NCBI RefSeq assembly: GCF_900170035.1
Contig: NZ_LT828549.1
Span: 34,845-98,844 of the forward strand
DNA length: 64,000 bases
Source of the DNA: Desulfamplus magnetovallimortis
GTDB taxonomy: Bacteria > Desulfobacterota > Desulfobacteria > Desulfobacterales > Desulfobacteraceae
Reading direction: 5' to 3'
Shown: positions 1-8,288 of the stretch, one piece after another
How the letters are laid out: each line of letters starts with the position of its first letter
How positions within the stretch are numbered: the stretch's first letter is position 1
Position numbers and translations under genes: made by a program
Notes under the pieces: generated by a model
The model's input: only the letters and a program-made list of their open reading frames with translations
Told to the model about the DNA's origin: nothing
Database searches by the model: none

Positions 1-56
1 GGAATAGCCATCAGATCGATTGGGCAGAGAAATGGGATCGTGTAATGGCAGGCTGA
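1..56 (+). CDS. C-terminal end of an upstream gene, probably a solute-binding protein
   Basis: Only the last 17 codons are inside the window, in frame 3, ending at the TGA at 54-56 (tail reads HQIDWAEKWDRVMAG). The acidic/Trp-rich tail and the position just upstream of a PotA-type ATPase suggest the end of a periplasmic polyamine-type binding protein. That identification is inference; the fragment is too short for a family call. Confidence 0.35.
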   Translation, partial: NSHQIDWAEKWDRVMAG

Positions 57-136
57 AAATGTGAATTAAACCAGAGATTTAGGAATGATGGTTTAATAGG
101 TAATGACAGAGTTGAAAAGGCATAAATTCCGATAAA

Positions 137-1249
137 ATGGAGAATAGTGGTTTGGCACAGGAAAAAGACCCCGCATTTGTAAAATTCCAGGGAATTGAAA
201 AGCGTTTTGGCAAGGTAGTGGCTGTGAAGAAGATGGATTTGGATATTCCGGAAGGCTCATTTGTGACGCTGCTTGGCCCCTCCGGATGTGGGAAAACCAC
301 TCTGCTGAGAATGCTTGCGGGCCTTGAGAACCCTACAAGCGGGGATATCTTCATCAAAGGCAAACGTATTAACGATACTCCCATACACAAGCGCAATCTT
401 GGTATGATATTTCAGAATTATGCCCTTTTCCCCCATAAGACCATTTTTGACAATGTTGCCTTTGGATTAAAATACAGAGATGTTCCAAAGGCAAATATAA
501 GGGAAAAGGTGGAAAAAGCCCTGGAGACGGTACGTCTTCCGGGCGTGGGAAACCGGATGCCATCCCAGCTTTCCGGAGGACAGCAGCAGCGCATAGCTCT
601 TGCCAGGGCCATTGTCATTGAACCTGATGTCCTTCTGATGGATGAACCTTTGTCGGCACTGGATGAGAACCTTCGTGAAGATATGAGAAGGGAGATAGAC
701 AATCTTCAGCAGGAGCTGGGAGTGACAACCATTTTTGTGACCCATGATCAGCGGGAAGCCCTCTCCATGTCCGACAAGGTTGTTGTCATGAAGGATGGTT
801 TCATACAGCAGGAAGGCGTTCCCGAGGAGGTTTATAATAATTCCGCAAACCATTTTGTTGCAGATTTTCTGGGGCACTCCAATTTTCTTAACGCTGTTGT
901 TGAGGATAGAGAAAACGATTTTCTAAGGGTGCGCCTTGAAGATGGAAGTAGTGCTCTTGTTACTCCTTCAGGTGATTTTGCATCCGGAGAAAAGGCTGAA
1001 ATTGTGATTCGTGCACAGAAAATGAAACTTGAGTACAGCAGAAATCACAACAGTGAAGAGAAGATGAACTTTTTCTCAGGAACGGTTGTGGACAGAAGTT
1101 ATATGGGTGGTGAGGTTAGCTATTTTGTCCAACTGCCGGGGAAACAGGTACTTCATGTGATCAACTTTGTCAAAAGGAGTCCATACCGAAGGGGCGACGA
1201 AGTGGTGATAACTGTTGATCCTTACCATTGCAGATTGTTAAAGATGTGA
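137..1249 (+). CDS. potA: PotA-like ABC transporter ATP-binding protein (spermidine/putrescine type)
   Basis: 370 aa cytoplasmic ATPase expected to energise uptake of polyamines or a related cation. Visible motifs in order: Walker A GPSGCGKTT near residue 50, Q-loop IFQNYALFPH, signature LSGGQQQRIALARA near 145, Walker B VLLMDEPLSALD, H-loop VTHDQREA. After residue about 240 comes a C-terminal TOBE-type beta domain, as in PotA/CysA/FbpC-class ATPases, and the length matches that class. It follows the tail of a possible binding protein by 80 nt, so it is probably the last gene of a transporter operon whose permeases lie outside the window. The start ATG has only a weak ribosome site. FbpC- or CysA-like substrates are alternatives, because substrate specificity is not readable from an ATPase. 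Confidence 0.85.
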   Translation: MENSGLAQEKDPAFVKFQGIEKRFGKVVAVKKMDLDIPEGSFVTLLGPSGCGKTTLLRMLAGLENPTSGDIFIKGKRINDTPIHKRNLGMIFQNYALFPHKTIFDNVAFGLKYRDVPKANIREKVEKALETVRLPGVGNRMPSQLSGGQQQRIALARAIVIEPDVLLMDEPLSALDENLREDMRREIDNLQQELGVTTIFVTHDQREALSMSDKVVVMKDGFIQQEGVPEEVYNNSANHFVADFLGHSNFLNAVVEDRENDFLRVRLEDGSSALVTPSGDFASGEKAEIVIRAQKMKLEYSRNHNSEEKMNFFSGTVVDRSYMGGEVSYFVQLPGKQVLHVINFVKRSPYRRGDEVVITVDPYHCRLLKM

Positions 1250-1315
1250 GTTGAGTAAATTGTCAATTCAATTCAATTTGATTTTTTCTTAAGTGCGGAA
1301 TACGGGATATATGTT

Positions 1316-1660
1316 TTGAAATTTTTACATTCAAGCTCTGAAAACAGCTCACTACCTGAAAAAAAGAGCTTTTTGTGGATCAAGCAGAACCTTGATCCTG
1401 AATGGAGCTATATTGTTTTTGAAAACAGCCTTAAGAGAAGAGAAAACAGCTTGAAATCATCCATATTTGATTCTGACTGTATATTTTATGCATCCCTTGC
1501 AAGGGAGGAGTATGGATGGCTGAAAGTTTTTGATGAGGAGCGGGAATGTGAGTTTCTGGTTATCCGTATTCCGCCAGGAAACGAAGAGAAGGTACTCGGC
1601 AGGGTTCTGGGTTATGGTTTTCCAGAAGAGACTGTTTATTATTTGTATAAAAAAGCATAA
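1316..1660 (+). CDS. Small conserved-looking protein of unknown function
   Basis: 114 aa, with no family I can name. The only usable start is a TTG at 1316; no ATG occurs early in the frame. The protein is soluble, rich in charged and aromatic residues, with a hydrophobic beta-like core near residues 70-95 (WLKVFDEERECEFLVIRI) and a C-terminal segment GYGFPEETVYYLYKKA. No signal peptide or membrane segment is visible. It sits 67 nt after potA on the same strand. Its frame is clean and ends just before a cluster of palindromic repeats. Confidence 0.55.
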   Translation: MKFLHSSSENSSLPEKKSFLWIKQNLDPEWSYIVFENSLKRRENSLKSSIFDSDCIFYASLAREEYGWLKVFDEERECEFLVIRIPPGNEEKVLGRVLGYGFPEETVYYLYKKA

Positions 1661-1674
1661 ACATATCATGGGCT

Positions 1675-1880
1675 TATACTTCGATTGTGGCGGTAATGGC
1701 GCCATGTACGTTTTATATGAAAGTCTCTGTAACAGCCTGTTTTAAAAATGACTTTCACTCCTTCGATTGTGGCGGATATCCGCCATGTACGTTATATGAA
1801 AGTCCCCGCAAATGGCTGTTTTTATAAAGACTTTCAACACTTCAATTGTGGCGGTGAACCGCCATGTTGGTTATAATGTA
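1675..1880 (+). repeat. Three tandem copies of palindromic repeat family A
   Basis: Each unit has outer arms GACTTTCA and TGAAAGTC flanking a core CGATTGTGGCGG, a short spacer, then CCGCCATGTACGTT. The central unit, about 1749-1804, is nearly symmetrical. The first lacks a clear left arm and the third a clear right arm. Diverged copies occur at about 24675, 34700-34856 and 56090-56170. The element fills the gap between the small gene and the kamA-like gene, so it could act as a terminator or as REP-type mRNA-stabilising structure. Confidence 0.8.
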
Positions 1881-1901
1881 ATGGATAATTTGGTGGTTTA
1901 A

Positions 1902-4463
1902 ATGAAAGAGAACAGAGATATAAAGCTGCCGGTCTTTTTTGAGTATTCAAAAAAAGAGCTTGAAGTGCCACTGTCTGTATTGACGGACGGAGTTATTGAA
2001 TTTTTGGAGCTATACGGAAACTCCCAGTTCTGCGGTCGTGAATTTGCAAAAATGACAGGGAATGGCAATGGCCGTACAAAATTTGCAGAGCTTTTGCGGA
2101 TTACAGGATATCAGGGTGATCCAAAAAGTTTTTTTACAAGGGTATTAGAGGCCATCGGCAGATCAGATGCACAATCGCTGACACTTAACCGGATTACATT
2201 GCCACATATTCTCCTTGTGGCCATTCTGGAGAAGGTGGTTCCTGGTCACGGATATCTCTCCATAAGAGATACAGAAGAGCTTGAAATAGCCACAAACCTA
2301 AATATTCCGGATAATCAGCGTCTTGATCTCAAGAAGGTGATGGATAAATATCCAGTTCGCCTCTCCCGCCATACAATACGTCAGATGATGGTATCCCGGG
2401 ATGTTGCCTATCAATACATGCCTTTTGTTGAAGAGCTTGATTCCGTGGGGCATACCAATACCTGGATTGGCCAGTTCCATGAGGGACTTCTTGAGCAGAT
2501 GTATCAGAATCGCGTTATTTTTCTTCTCAACATGAGCTGCCCTGTCTATTGCCGCTTCTGTTTCAGAAAGCATAAAGAGTCCAGGAACGAAAAAAACCCA
2601 ACACCAAAGGAAGTGATGGCAGCGGTTGAGCATGTCAGAAATTCACCATCCATAAAGGAGATTGTTGTAACTGGTGGAGATCCCTTCATGAATCGGAAAA
2701 ACATGGCAGCCACAATTGACGGTCTCATGACAGTGGATCATGTCCAAACCCTGCGCCTTGCCACAAGATCGGTTGCCTATTATCCTGACCTTTTTCTGGA
2801 AAACGACTCTGCGTATCTTAAGTATCTGAAACAGAAAAACCTTGAGCTTCAGCAAAATGGCAAACGCATGGAGGTTGCAACCCATTTTATCCATCCTGAC
2901 GAGATATCGCCGGAAAGCCTTGATATCATATCGGATCTTGTGCAAAACGGGATTGCTGTCTATATCCAGACCCCGTTTTTAAGTGACTGCAACGATACCG
3001 GACCTGAACTTGTAAGGCTTTTCGGCCTGTTGAGAGGGGCAGGAGCCGAGCTTCATTATATATATATCCCATGCAGTCCCATTCATGGAAATTCCATCTA
3101 CTGGAAACCTCTTTCCGACGGGATTAATGTGGCTTTGCACCTTCGGGCGCATCTTTCCGATCGAGTGATACCAAGGATATGCACTGCCACACCCATAGGC
3201 AAGATGGACTGGCACAGCAGTGGCTGGGCTGTGGAAAAAGTTGCCGATAATGAAAATTTCATATGGATAAGAACTCCCTACACTCCTGAATATTTTAAGG
3301 CTTTTGCCCCACTTGCAAATGAGTTGACCAACATAAGGGTTAATGCCGAAGGGACAATTGATATCCAGTACATGGCCAAAATGGGGGATGAATCTTTTCT
3401 CATTGGCAACAGGCCGCCTAAAAAAGCACCTGCAAACAACACGGCATCTGATGCCGAAATCTCAAGCCTCCGACAACAACTTGTTTATACATGCCAGACA
3501 GTTGAATCCATTGTGCCAACGGGTATCCCTTCTTTAAAACGGCTTCATGAAACACGGGTGCTCATTGACCCTTTTGGAGTAGGAGCAAAGGAGATAGCCT
3601 ATATAAAGGATGATCACAGGATAACCGATGTGGTGGTGGCACCTTTTTCAACCGCAGGAGACTTTGTTGTTCCAGGAATGGGCGATGCCATTGAATCTTT
3701 GTATGAAATCAACCGGCTGGTAAAGCAGCTCAGTGAGATTGAGCATGTAAATGCAGTAAGGCTTAGATCCATGAAATTTTCAGTTGAACCTGAATCATTT
3801 ACCCGTGGTGTAATCAATACATTGGGAGATTTTAACCGTCTTTCTGTTGTCAATCCCCTTCGTCTTGAGATAGAGACATGGTTTCTCAAGGCTTGTGATA
3901 TAACCGATGCCCATGCTGAAGTTGTACGAAAGCTTAATAATAAAGGAATCACTGTTTATTGTAATGTACCGCTTCTGGGCGGTGTTAATGATACAGACAG
4001 TGCAATTCATGATATGGCATATGTGCTTCGCAAAACAAAAATCGAGTTTCATCATCTCTATGTGGCTGGGCTTCCCATCCAGAGCGAATGGAACAGACGC
4101 CGCCCTGTTGATTCATACGATATTGTACAGATTGCCACAAAGGTAAGAAGGGAAGGTTCCGGAAGGGAGATTCCAAGATATATAATAATGACACCCCTTG
4201 GAGAGGTCGATTATGGTTTAACATCAAAGTTTATAATTGATTCCAATACTTTAAATGGCGAAAGTCCACTTAAATTAAAACTTTCATGTTATGATGAGAG
4301 TTACTATAAGGGTCTTGCTTATAATAAAGAAGTAGAGGGAAAAGCTCTATTTCCTGACGGCGTGGAATTTTCATTACCGGATGGTGTGGAAATAGATGAA
4401 GATGGAAACCCTGTTGTTGAAATAACCGGCCTTATAAAAACAAATGACTTTCCTGTTTCCTGA
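1902..4463 (+). CDS. KamA-family radical SAM protein with a duplicated, cysteine-less second barrel
   Basis: 853 aa, about twice the length of lysine 2,3-aminomutase. The N-terminal half carries the radical SAM cluster motif CPVYCRFC (Cys213, 217, 220), then VVTGGDPF near 257-264 (the SAM-binding GGDP) and a KamA-like HPDEISPESLDII segment. The C-terminal half, roughly residues 530-800, repeats the later barrel strands (VYCNVPLLGGVNDTD matches VYIQTPFLSDCNDTG; HHLYVAGLPIQ matches HYIYIPCSPIH), but it has neither the CxxxCxxC motif nor GGDP. I read it as a fused degenerate duplicate. Known KamA proteins move an amino group between the C2 and C3 carbons of lysine using PLP; substrate and PLP lysine are not assigned here. 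It stands alone, with RBS GGTGG just ahead of the ATG and family A repeats upstream. Confidence 0.8.
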   Translation: MKENRDIKLPVFFEYSKKELEVPLSVLTDGVIEFLELYGNSQFCGREFAKMTGNGNGRTKFAELLRITGYQGDPKSFFTRVLEAIGRSDAQSLTLNRITLPHILLVAILEKVVPGHGYLSIRDTEELEIATNLNIPDNQRLDLKKVMDKYPVRLSRHTIRQMMVSRDVAYQYMPFVEELDSVGHTNTWIGQFHEGLLEQMYQNRVIFLLNMSCPVYCRFCFRKHKESRNEKNPTPKEVMAAVEHVRNSPSIKEIVVTGGDPFMNRKNMAATIDGLMTVDHVQTLRLATRSVAYYPDLFLENDSAYLKYLKQKNLELQQNGKRMEVATHFIHPDEISPESLDIISDLVQNGIAVYIQTPFLSDCNDTGPELVRLFGLLRGAGAELHYIYIPCSPIHGNSIYWKPLSDGINVALHLRAHLSDRVIPRICTATPIGKMDWHSSGWAVEKVADNENFIWIRTPYTPEYFKAFAPLANELTNIRVNAEGTIDIQYMAKMGDESFLIGNRPPKKAPANNTASDAEISSLRQQLVYTCQTVESIVPTGIPSLKRLHETRVLIDPFGVGAKEIAYIKDDHRITDVVVAPFSTAGDFVVPGMGDAIESLYEINRLVKQLSEIEHVNAVRLRSMKFSVEPESFTRGVINTLGDFNRLSVVNPLRLEIETWFLKACDITDAHAEVVRKLNNKGITVYCNVPLLGGVNDTDSAIHDMAYVLRKTKIEFHHLYVAGLPIQSEWNRRRPVDSYDIVQIATKVRREGSGREIPRYIIMTPLGEVDYGLTSKFIIDSNTLNGESPLKLKLSCYDESYYKGLAYNKEVEGKALFPDGVEFSLPDGVEIDEDGNPVVEITGLIKTNDFPVS

Positions 4464-4482
4464 CAGAATCACACGAAGTAAA

Positions 4483-4626
4483 TATTGAATTTGTCTGAAT
4501 CAGGATAACCAGGATGGATAGGATGTTCAGGATAGACAATCCTGCCTTATCTTTGTTAATCTTGGATATCCTGATTCAGTCAGTATTGACAAGGTTCAAA
4601 AGATCATAGGTATCGTCTTTGAGCAT
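4483..4626 (+). repeat. Dispersed repeat family C, copy 1 (left end missing)
   Basis: This copy shares its body with those at 19793-19970 and 34860-35039: TTGTCTGAATCAGGATAACC, then a TCCTGCCTTATC segment, then CCTGATTCAG and AAGATCATAGGT. It ends in the right terminal repeat (TCGTCTTTGAG) but lacks the left terminal repeat present in the fuller copies. It is non-coding and lies downstream of the kamA-like gene. Confidence 0.8.
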
Positions 4627-4662
4627 CTTGCCAATGGTAAAAATAACCGAACGGTAGAACGG

Positions 4663-4700
4663 TAGAGACGCAATGCATTGCGTCTCTATTTTGTTTTTTG
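4663..4700 (+). terminator. Perfect palindrome followed by a T-rich tract
   Basis: A 26-bp perfect inverted repeat with arms TAGAGACGCAATG and CATTGCGTCTCTA occupies 4663-4688, followed by TTTTGTTTTTTG. This is the layout of a rho-independent terminator, although the symmetry would let it serve either strand. The same palindromic word is a common dispersed repeat in bacteria, so it may be a captured repeat rather than a dedicated terminator. Confidence 0.6.
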
Positions 4701-4729
4701 GGTGAAAACTGTGGGAGTTAATTGAAAAA

Positions 4730-5425
4730 ATGAGATATCCTTATATTGCATACAGTGATAAGGTAACTGTTCATCCCCTCTTCAAGTGGCTGACAGGAGA
4801 GCCTTTTGTTATTAGCATGGCTGCCGGTTCTGATTTGTATGACCAGGTGGATCTTTTGAATCAGAGAGCTTTTCAGGAGTGGCTTGATAAAAAAATAGAT
4901 AGAAATTCCCCACATAGGCGTGATCAAGTGCCTCCTTTACATAAATGGGGTGTTGCCTCATACCTTGAAAACCGCGAACCCCTTTTATACAAGTATCCCC
5001 AGATGAAAGAAGAGCAGCGCTATTTTCATCTCGGTCTTGATATTATAGTTGGATGCGGAGTTCCCCTTTATGCCCCCCTTGATGCTGTTGTAAAGGAGAG
5101 CGGATATGAGGAAGGGGAGGGCAATTATGGCGGTAATGTCCTTTTGATGCATGAAAGTCCATTTTTTGAGACATTTTACAGTCTCTACGGCCATCTGAAT
5201 CGGGAGAGGCTTCCTGCACCCGGCGATAGTTTCAGGGCAGGGGAGGCATTTGCCTTTATCGGTGATTTTCATGAGAACGGTAACTGGTTCTACCATACCC
5301 ATCTTCAGGTTATTACACAAAAGGGCTATGAGCAGGGGTTTGTCTCTAAGGGATACTGTTCTGCCGAAGATCTTAAAGTGATTGACACCCTATGTCCATC
5401 TCCTTTGTTACTCTTCAAGACTTAG
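4730..5425 (+). CDS. M23-family (LytM) metallopeptidase domain protein
   Basis: 231 aa. The M23 zinc-peptidase signature is present: HLGLDI (HxxxD) near residues 100-104, then a glycine-rich strand, YGHLNR near 150, and the second zinc motif HTHLQV near 190. Family members cleave peptide cross-links in peptidoglycan or act as catalytically silent LytM scaffolds; here both metal motifs are intact. No signal peptide or membrane helix is visible, which is odd for a cell-wall enzyme and suggests an unusual export route or a non-wall substrate. The N-terminal 90 residues match nothing I recognise. A small degenerate copy of its internal sequence appears at 18733-18778. Confidence 0.8.
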   Translation: MRYPYIAYSDKVTVHPLFKWLTGEPFVISMAAGSDLYDQVDLLNQRAFQEWLDKKIDRNSPHRRDQVPPLHKWGVASYLENREPLLYKYPQMKEEQRYFHLGLDIIVGCGVPLYAPLDAVVKESGYEEGEGNYGGNVLLMHESPFFETFYSLYGHLNRERLPAPGDSFRAGEAFAFIGDFHENGNWFYHTHLQVITQKGYEQGFVSKGYCSAEDLKVIDTLCPSPLLLFKT

Positions 5426-5464
5426 AGTTTTTCAGAAGATATACCGGTATTTTGGGAAGACAAG

Positions 5465-5493
5465 GCCGACAATTGCATCGGCTTTATTCTTTT
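5465..5493 (+). terminator. Rho-independent terminator of the M23 gene
   Basis: Stem arms GCCGA and TCGGC, extendable by G-U and A-T pairs, lie around a CAATTGCA loop and are followed by TTTATTCTTTT. It sits 40 nt after the peptidase stop codon and abuts the oppositely oriented integrase remnant. Confidence 0.6.
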
Positions 5494-5644
5494 ATAACTT
5501 CCTCGGTTTATGGAAATTAATATAACGTTTGATCCAGTCGCAGTAACTTCTTTCTGTATGAATGGAGTATCTGCGTACCCTCATTATGGCTCTGATTTCA
5601 TCTAATAATTTGGGTTTATTTTCTGTTGATATGGTATGATTCAT
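5492..5644 (-). pseudogene. Remnant of an integron integrase (N-terminal core-binding region)
   Basis: A 50-codon minus-strand reading frame, ATG at 5644-5642 and stop at 5494-5492. Residues 12-45 (LLDEIRAIMRVRRYSIHTER, then SYCDWIKRYINFH) match the characteristic start of IntI tyrosine recombinases, where a YS-x-RTEx-YxxWIxRFIxFH pattern is conserved. The catalytic domain (R, H, R, Y residues) is absent, because the frame ends directly after the first helical region. A full IntI is about 320 aa, so this is a severe truncation. As in intact integrons, the gene points away from a cassette array that begins just upstream of its start codon. Confidence 0.8.
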
Positions 5645-5762
5645 TTGATATGGAGTTTTTTAGTTATTTGTCATAAAAGAGTAACAATACTATTTGTTTT
5701 TATATTTAAGCCATTAGTTTATTCTTTGTATTATCACAAGTAAGAGCGTAATAATTGTTTTC
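5645..5762 (+). other. Candidate attI / integron platform region
   Basis: AT-rich stretch between the integrase remnant and the first repeated cassette. A GTTTTCT word at 5757 lies 113 nt from the integrase start codon, the usual distance for an attI recombination point (G^TT). No direct biochemical signature can be read, so the assignment rests on position and on the boundary of the repeated cassette that follows. Confidence 0.4.
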
Positions 5763-6072
5763 TCAAAGGCATTTTTCAATGACAGATTGCATATCCGGAT
5801 GGGGATTGCCCCTGATTTTGCAGGTTTTCCAGACAAAATGAGCATGGAAAAGCCGGATTCATGCCGGAATTTGTTGACGGGCTGTGCATTGGATAGTACA
5901 GGAAATATAGTTTTTCTATTAGCAAACAATGTGCCACTGATGGGAAAAACATTGATTTGCGGGGGCTGAAGATAAAATTCGGCTTCATATAACCAGTCGT
6001 ACCACCGCCAGCCGATTAGGGCTGTGGATGTATCGTAGGCTTTTGCGGCTGACGGTGTACTCAACGTTTGGT
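5763..6072 (+). repeat. ORF-poor integron cassette, copy 1, ending in an attC-like site
   Basis: About 310 bp, nearly identical to 8869-9177. The right part (5988-6072) is an imperfect palindrome: arms ACCACCGCCAGCCG and CGGCTGACGGTGT with an unpaired base, bounded by TATAAC and AACGTTT, as expected of an attC. Short frames exist on both strands (60 codons at 5787-5969 plus; a longer frame on the minus strand), but neither has a convincing start or a recognisable family, so I do not call a protein. Confidence 0.65.
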
Positions 6073-6179
6073 TTGAAATTATAAACGGCTATAAATACTA
6101 TTGATATTGCCGAGGTTTGTGAATTATACAAGTATCAATAATTTCACAGGTCAACAAAACCACAAATTAAGGTAACACA

Positions 6180-6845
6180 ATGTCTGATGTAACCAGAAGA
6201 AAATTTCTCAGTGCGGCGGCGAGCAGTACAGCCTTGGTTGTATTAAAACCATCAGGGCTTTTTGCAGCACAAAAAGAATTTGAAATATTGCCGTCACCTT
6301 CAATCGGTGGAAGTAAATCATTGATGTCTGCATTGAAAAACCTCAAATCCACACGATCATTCAGTAATAAACCATTGCCTCAACAAGTTTTGTCTGATCT
6401 TCTCTGGGCAGCTTTTGGAGTCAACCGACCGGAAACAGGAGATCGAACTGCACCTTCACCCATGAGCAGTCAAGAAATTGAAATATATGTGGTCACAGTA
6501 AATGGGCTATTTTTGTATGATGCCCGTTTTCATCAGCTGGTGCAACTTTCAACTGAAGATATCCGTAGCTTTTGTGGAACACAAGGCTTCGTAGCGCACG
6601 CTCCACTGAATCTAATCTATGTTGCTGATTTCTCGAAATTAGGAAACAAAAATAATGACAAGAAAATGTTTTATTCAGCCGCAGATACCGGATTCATAAG
6701 CCAGAACGTGTATCTTTATTGTGTTGCTTTTGGCTTGGGAACAGTCGTGCGTGACTGGATTGATAGACCATCACTTGCAGCAAAAATTAATCTTAGAGAA
6801 GACCAGAAGATCATTCTTGCTCAAAGTGTTGGATATCCAAAATAA
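6180..6845 (+). CDS. Tat-exported nitroreductase-family protein
   Basis: 221 aa. A twin-arginine signal TRRKFLSAAASSTALVV opens the protein, implying export of a folded, cofactor-loaded enzyme to the periplasm. The mature part looks like the nitroreductase/SagB-type FMN fold: SALKNLKSTRSFSNKPLP (the family's N-terminal RRSxRxF region), LLWAAFGVNRPETGDRTAPS, then QNVYLYCVAFGLGTVVR and a C-terminal SVGYPK. FMN binding and NAD(P)H-dependent reduction are family knowledge; the substrate is unknown. RBS AAGG lies 8 nt before the ATG. It occupies an integron-cassette position directly after the first attC-like site, followed by a REP-transposase element. Confidence 0.75.
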   Translation: MSDVTRRKFLSAAASSTALVVLKPSGLFAAQKEFEILPSPSIGGSKSLMSALKNLKSTRSFSNKPLPQQVLSDLLWAAFGVNRPETGDRTAPSPMSSQEIEIYVVTVNGLFLYDARFHQLVQLSTEDIRSFCGTQGFVAHAPLNLIYVADFSKLGNKNNDKKMFYSAADTGFISQNVYLYCVAFGLGTVVRDWIDRPSLAAKINLREDQKIILAQSVGYPK

Positions 6846-6911
6846 GAATTTTATCATGATCTTGGACAGATCAAAAGATACGGAAAGTAGAAACACCATA
6901 TATGGTAGAGA

Positions 6912-7495
6912 GCGGGGTCGGGCCATCATAACAGATCATAATCATTGAGAAATCTCTCTATTTGCCTCAATATAAAGGGCTTATATCGAACTTTTTGACA
7001 CCGAAATCAGAAAATGGCACGAGTAAAAAGACATTATATTCCTGGCCAGTTGTGGCACATAACCACCGCTGTAACCAACGAGAATTTCTTTTGAAATTTG
7101 CCAAAGACAAAAGGGTATGGATTCAATGGTTGTTTGAATCCAAACGACGTTATGGGTTGACCATTTTGAATTACGTGGTGACCTCCAACCATATTCATCT
7201 TTTGGTGGTCGATAATGGAGTCCGTGAGACCATACCGAAACCCATACAGTTGACAGCAGGACGTTGTGCCCAGGAATACAATCTTCGAAAAAACCGCAAA
7301 GGTGCATATTGGGAATATCGTTACCATGCAGCCGCCATTGAAAGTGGGAGACACCTGAGTAATATGAGCTGAGAGAAGAAACATACCCCTATGACTTCAA
7401 TTTGTGGTCTAAAAAAGAAGATATATCCCTTGGAAATATGTACTGTTGGACTTAATTGTAAATGATTTCAAGTTATTATGGTGGCCCGACCCCGC
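6912..7495 (+). mobile_element. REP-associated transposase element, copy 1 (584 bp, inverted termini)
   Basis: Bounded by inverted termini GCGGGGTCGGGCC at 6912 and GGCCCGACCCCGC ending at 7495. The copy at 16600-17183 has exactly the same length and very high identity. It encloses a degenerate Y1-type transposase. Its compactness, palindromic ends and broken gene indicate a non-autonomous element that must be moved by a related transposase in trans. Confidence 0.8.
7014..7372 (+). pseudogene. Degenerate Y1 (REP-associated tyrosine) transposase
   Basis: Translation begins MARVKRHYIPGQLWHIT at 7014. A one-base loss around 7060 (CATAACCACCGCTG) shifts the rest, HRCNQREFLLKFAKDKR, into another frame. 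The catalytic-type histidine pair remains in NYVVTSNHIHLLV. The C-terminal third of a normal family member is missing, with a stop after GRHLSNMS. Family members nick and rejoin single-stranded REP hairpins through a conserved tyrosine. The identical lesion in the second copy shows that this broken version was duplicated. Confidence 0.75.
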
Positions 7496-7558
7496 AGATA
7501 AAAAAAAATTGGAGATTCCACTGAAACCGTTGAGCTCTGGAAAACAGAAGGGATAACA

Positions 7559-8032
7559 TTGAAGCCTAAAGTTTATATTGAAACATCGGTAGTAAGTTAT
7601 TTAACAGCACGACCAAGTAATGACCTCCGTGCTATGGCAAGACAAAATGCTACTGCTGAGTGGTGGGATACGCAGCGTAAGAAATACGATCTTGTAATCT
7701 CTGAATTCGTTATTGCTGAAGCCAGTTTGGGAGACCCTGAAGCATCAAAACGTCGCCTTGCAGTATTGGAAAATATTATGGAACTCAAGGTGACTAATGA
7801 TGTTAAAATACTTGGGAATGAGCTTTTGAAATCCGAAGCCTTACCCATAAAAGCTAAAATTGATGCCTACCATGTGGCTGTTGCAACTGTAAATGGAATT
7901 GAATACCTGCTTACATGGAATTGCACTCAAATAGCCAATGCTCATATGCGTCCAAAAATTGAATTAACTTGCAGAGCAATGGGTTATGAGCCTGCCTTAA
8001 TATGTACACCAGATGAATTAATGGAGAGTTAA
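7559..8032 (+). CDS. PIN-domain protein, VapC-like toxin
   Basis: 157 aa. The first acidic residue appears in KVYIETSVVSYL (a PIN strand with Glu in place of the usual Asp), followed by a SEFVIAEAS block and by KIDAYHVAVATVNGIEYLLTWN, which carries the conserved Asp and the LLTWN turn of this subfamily. PIN proteins are Mg-dependent endoribonucleases, commonly toxins. It starts at a TTG with an AAGGGA ribosome site 6 nt upstream. The next gene begins 3 nt after its stop, so the two form a toxin-partner pair within an integron-cassette context. No upstream antitoxin is visible because the REP element ends 63 nt before it. Confidence 0.75.
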   Translation: MKPKVYIETSVVSYLTARPSNDLRAMARQNATAEWWDTQRKKYDLVISEFVIAEASLGDPEASKRRLAVLENIMELKVTNDVKILGNELLKSEALPIKAKIDAYHVAVATVNGIEYLLTWNCTQIANAHMRPKIELTCRAMGYEPALICTPDELMES

Positions 8033-8034
8033 AA

Positions 8035-8277
8035 ATGTGGCAAGATCCTATAGTTGCTGAAACACGTGCATTACGAGAGCAATACGCAAATAAATTTAAT
8101 AATGATCCAGATGCTATATTTAAGGATATTATGAAAAGACAAAGTGTTCCAGGAAAGAAGTTGTTCTCTTTTCCCGCAAGAACAAAAATTATAGTACATA
8201 ATGTTGCACAACAAGGCACTCCAGGGGACGCTGAGAACGGGAGCGGTTCCCGCGAAAGCTGTGGGCGGCACACCTGA
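8035..8277 (+). CDS. Small partner protein of the PIN toxin, C-terminus running into an attC-like site
   Basis: 80 codons. The first 50 residues (MWQDPIVAETRALREQYANK, then a DPDAIFKDIMKRQ block) resemble small proteins that accompany PIN genes of this type and may serve as antitoxin. The last 30 residues are low-complexity (QQGTPGDAENGSGSRESCG) and coincide with an attC-like palindrome, so the native stop has probably been lost and translation now reads into recombination-site sequence. The antitoxin role is inference from adjacency. Confidence 0.6.
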   Translation: MWQDPIVAETRALREQYANKFNNDPDAIFKDIMKRQSVPGKKLFSFPARTKIIVHNVAQQGTPGDAENGSGSRESCGRHT

Positions 8278-8288
8278 GCTTGCCGTGG
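8207..8288 (+). repeat. attC-like recombination site after the PIN pair
   Basis: CACAACAAGGCACTCCAGGG at the left and GCGGCACACCTGAGCTTGCC at the right pair imperfectly around an inner hairpin AACGGGAGCGGTTCCCG. This resembles the widespread AACAAGGCGCTCCAGG...CCTGAGCTT attC type. The right R' box (expected GTTRRRY) is degraded to CCGTGG, where it joins the IS91 fragment. Confidence 0.5.

Noticed and set aside
1675..1880. Three repeats considered as a CRISPR array
   Set aside because: Units are palindromic with variable cores and only three copies; the spacers are of unequal length, and no cas genes are present.
5787..5969. Small protein in the duplicated cassette
   Set aside because: Frames on both strands are equally conserved because the copies are nearly identical DNA; there is no start signal or family.
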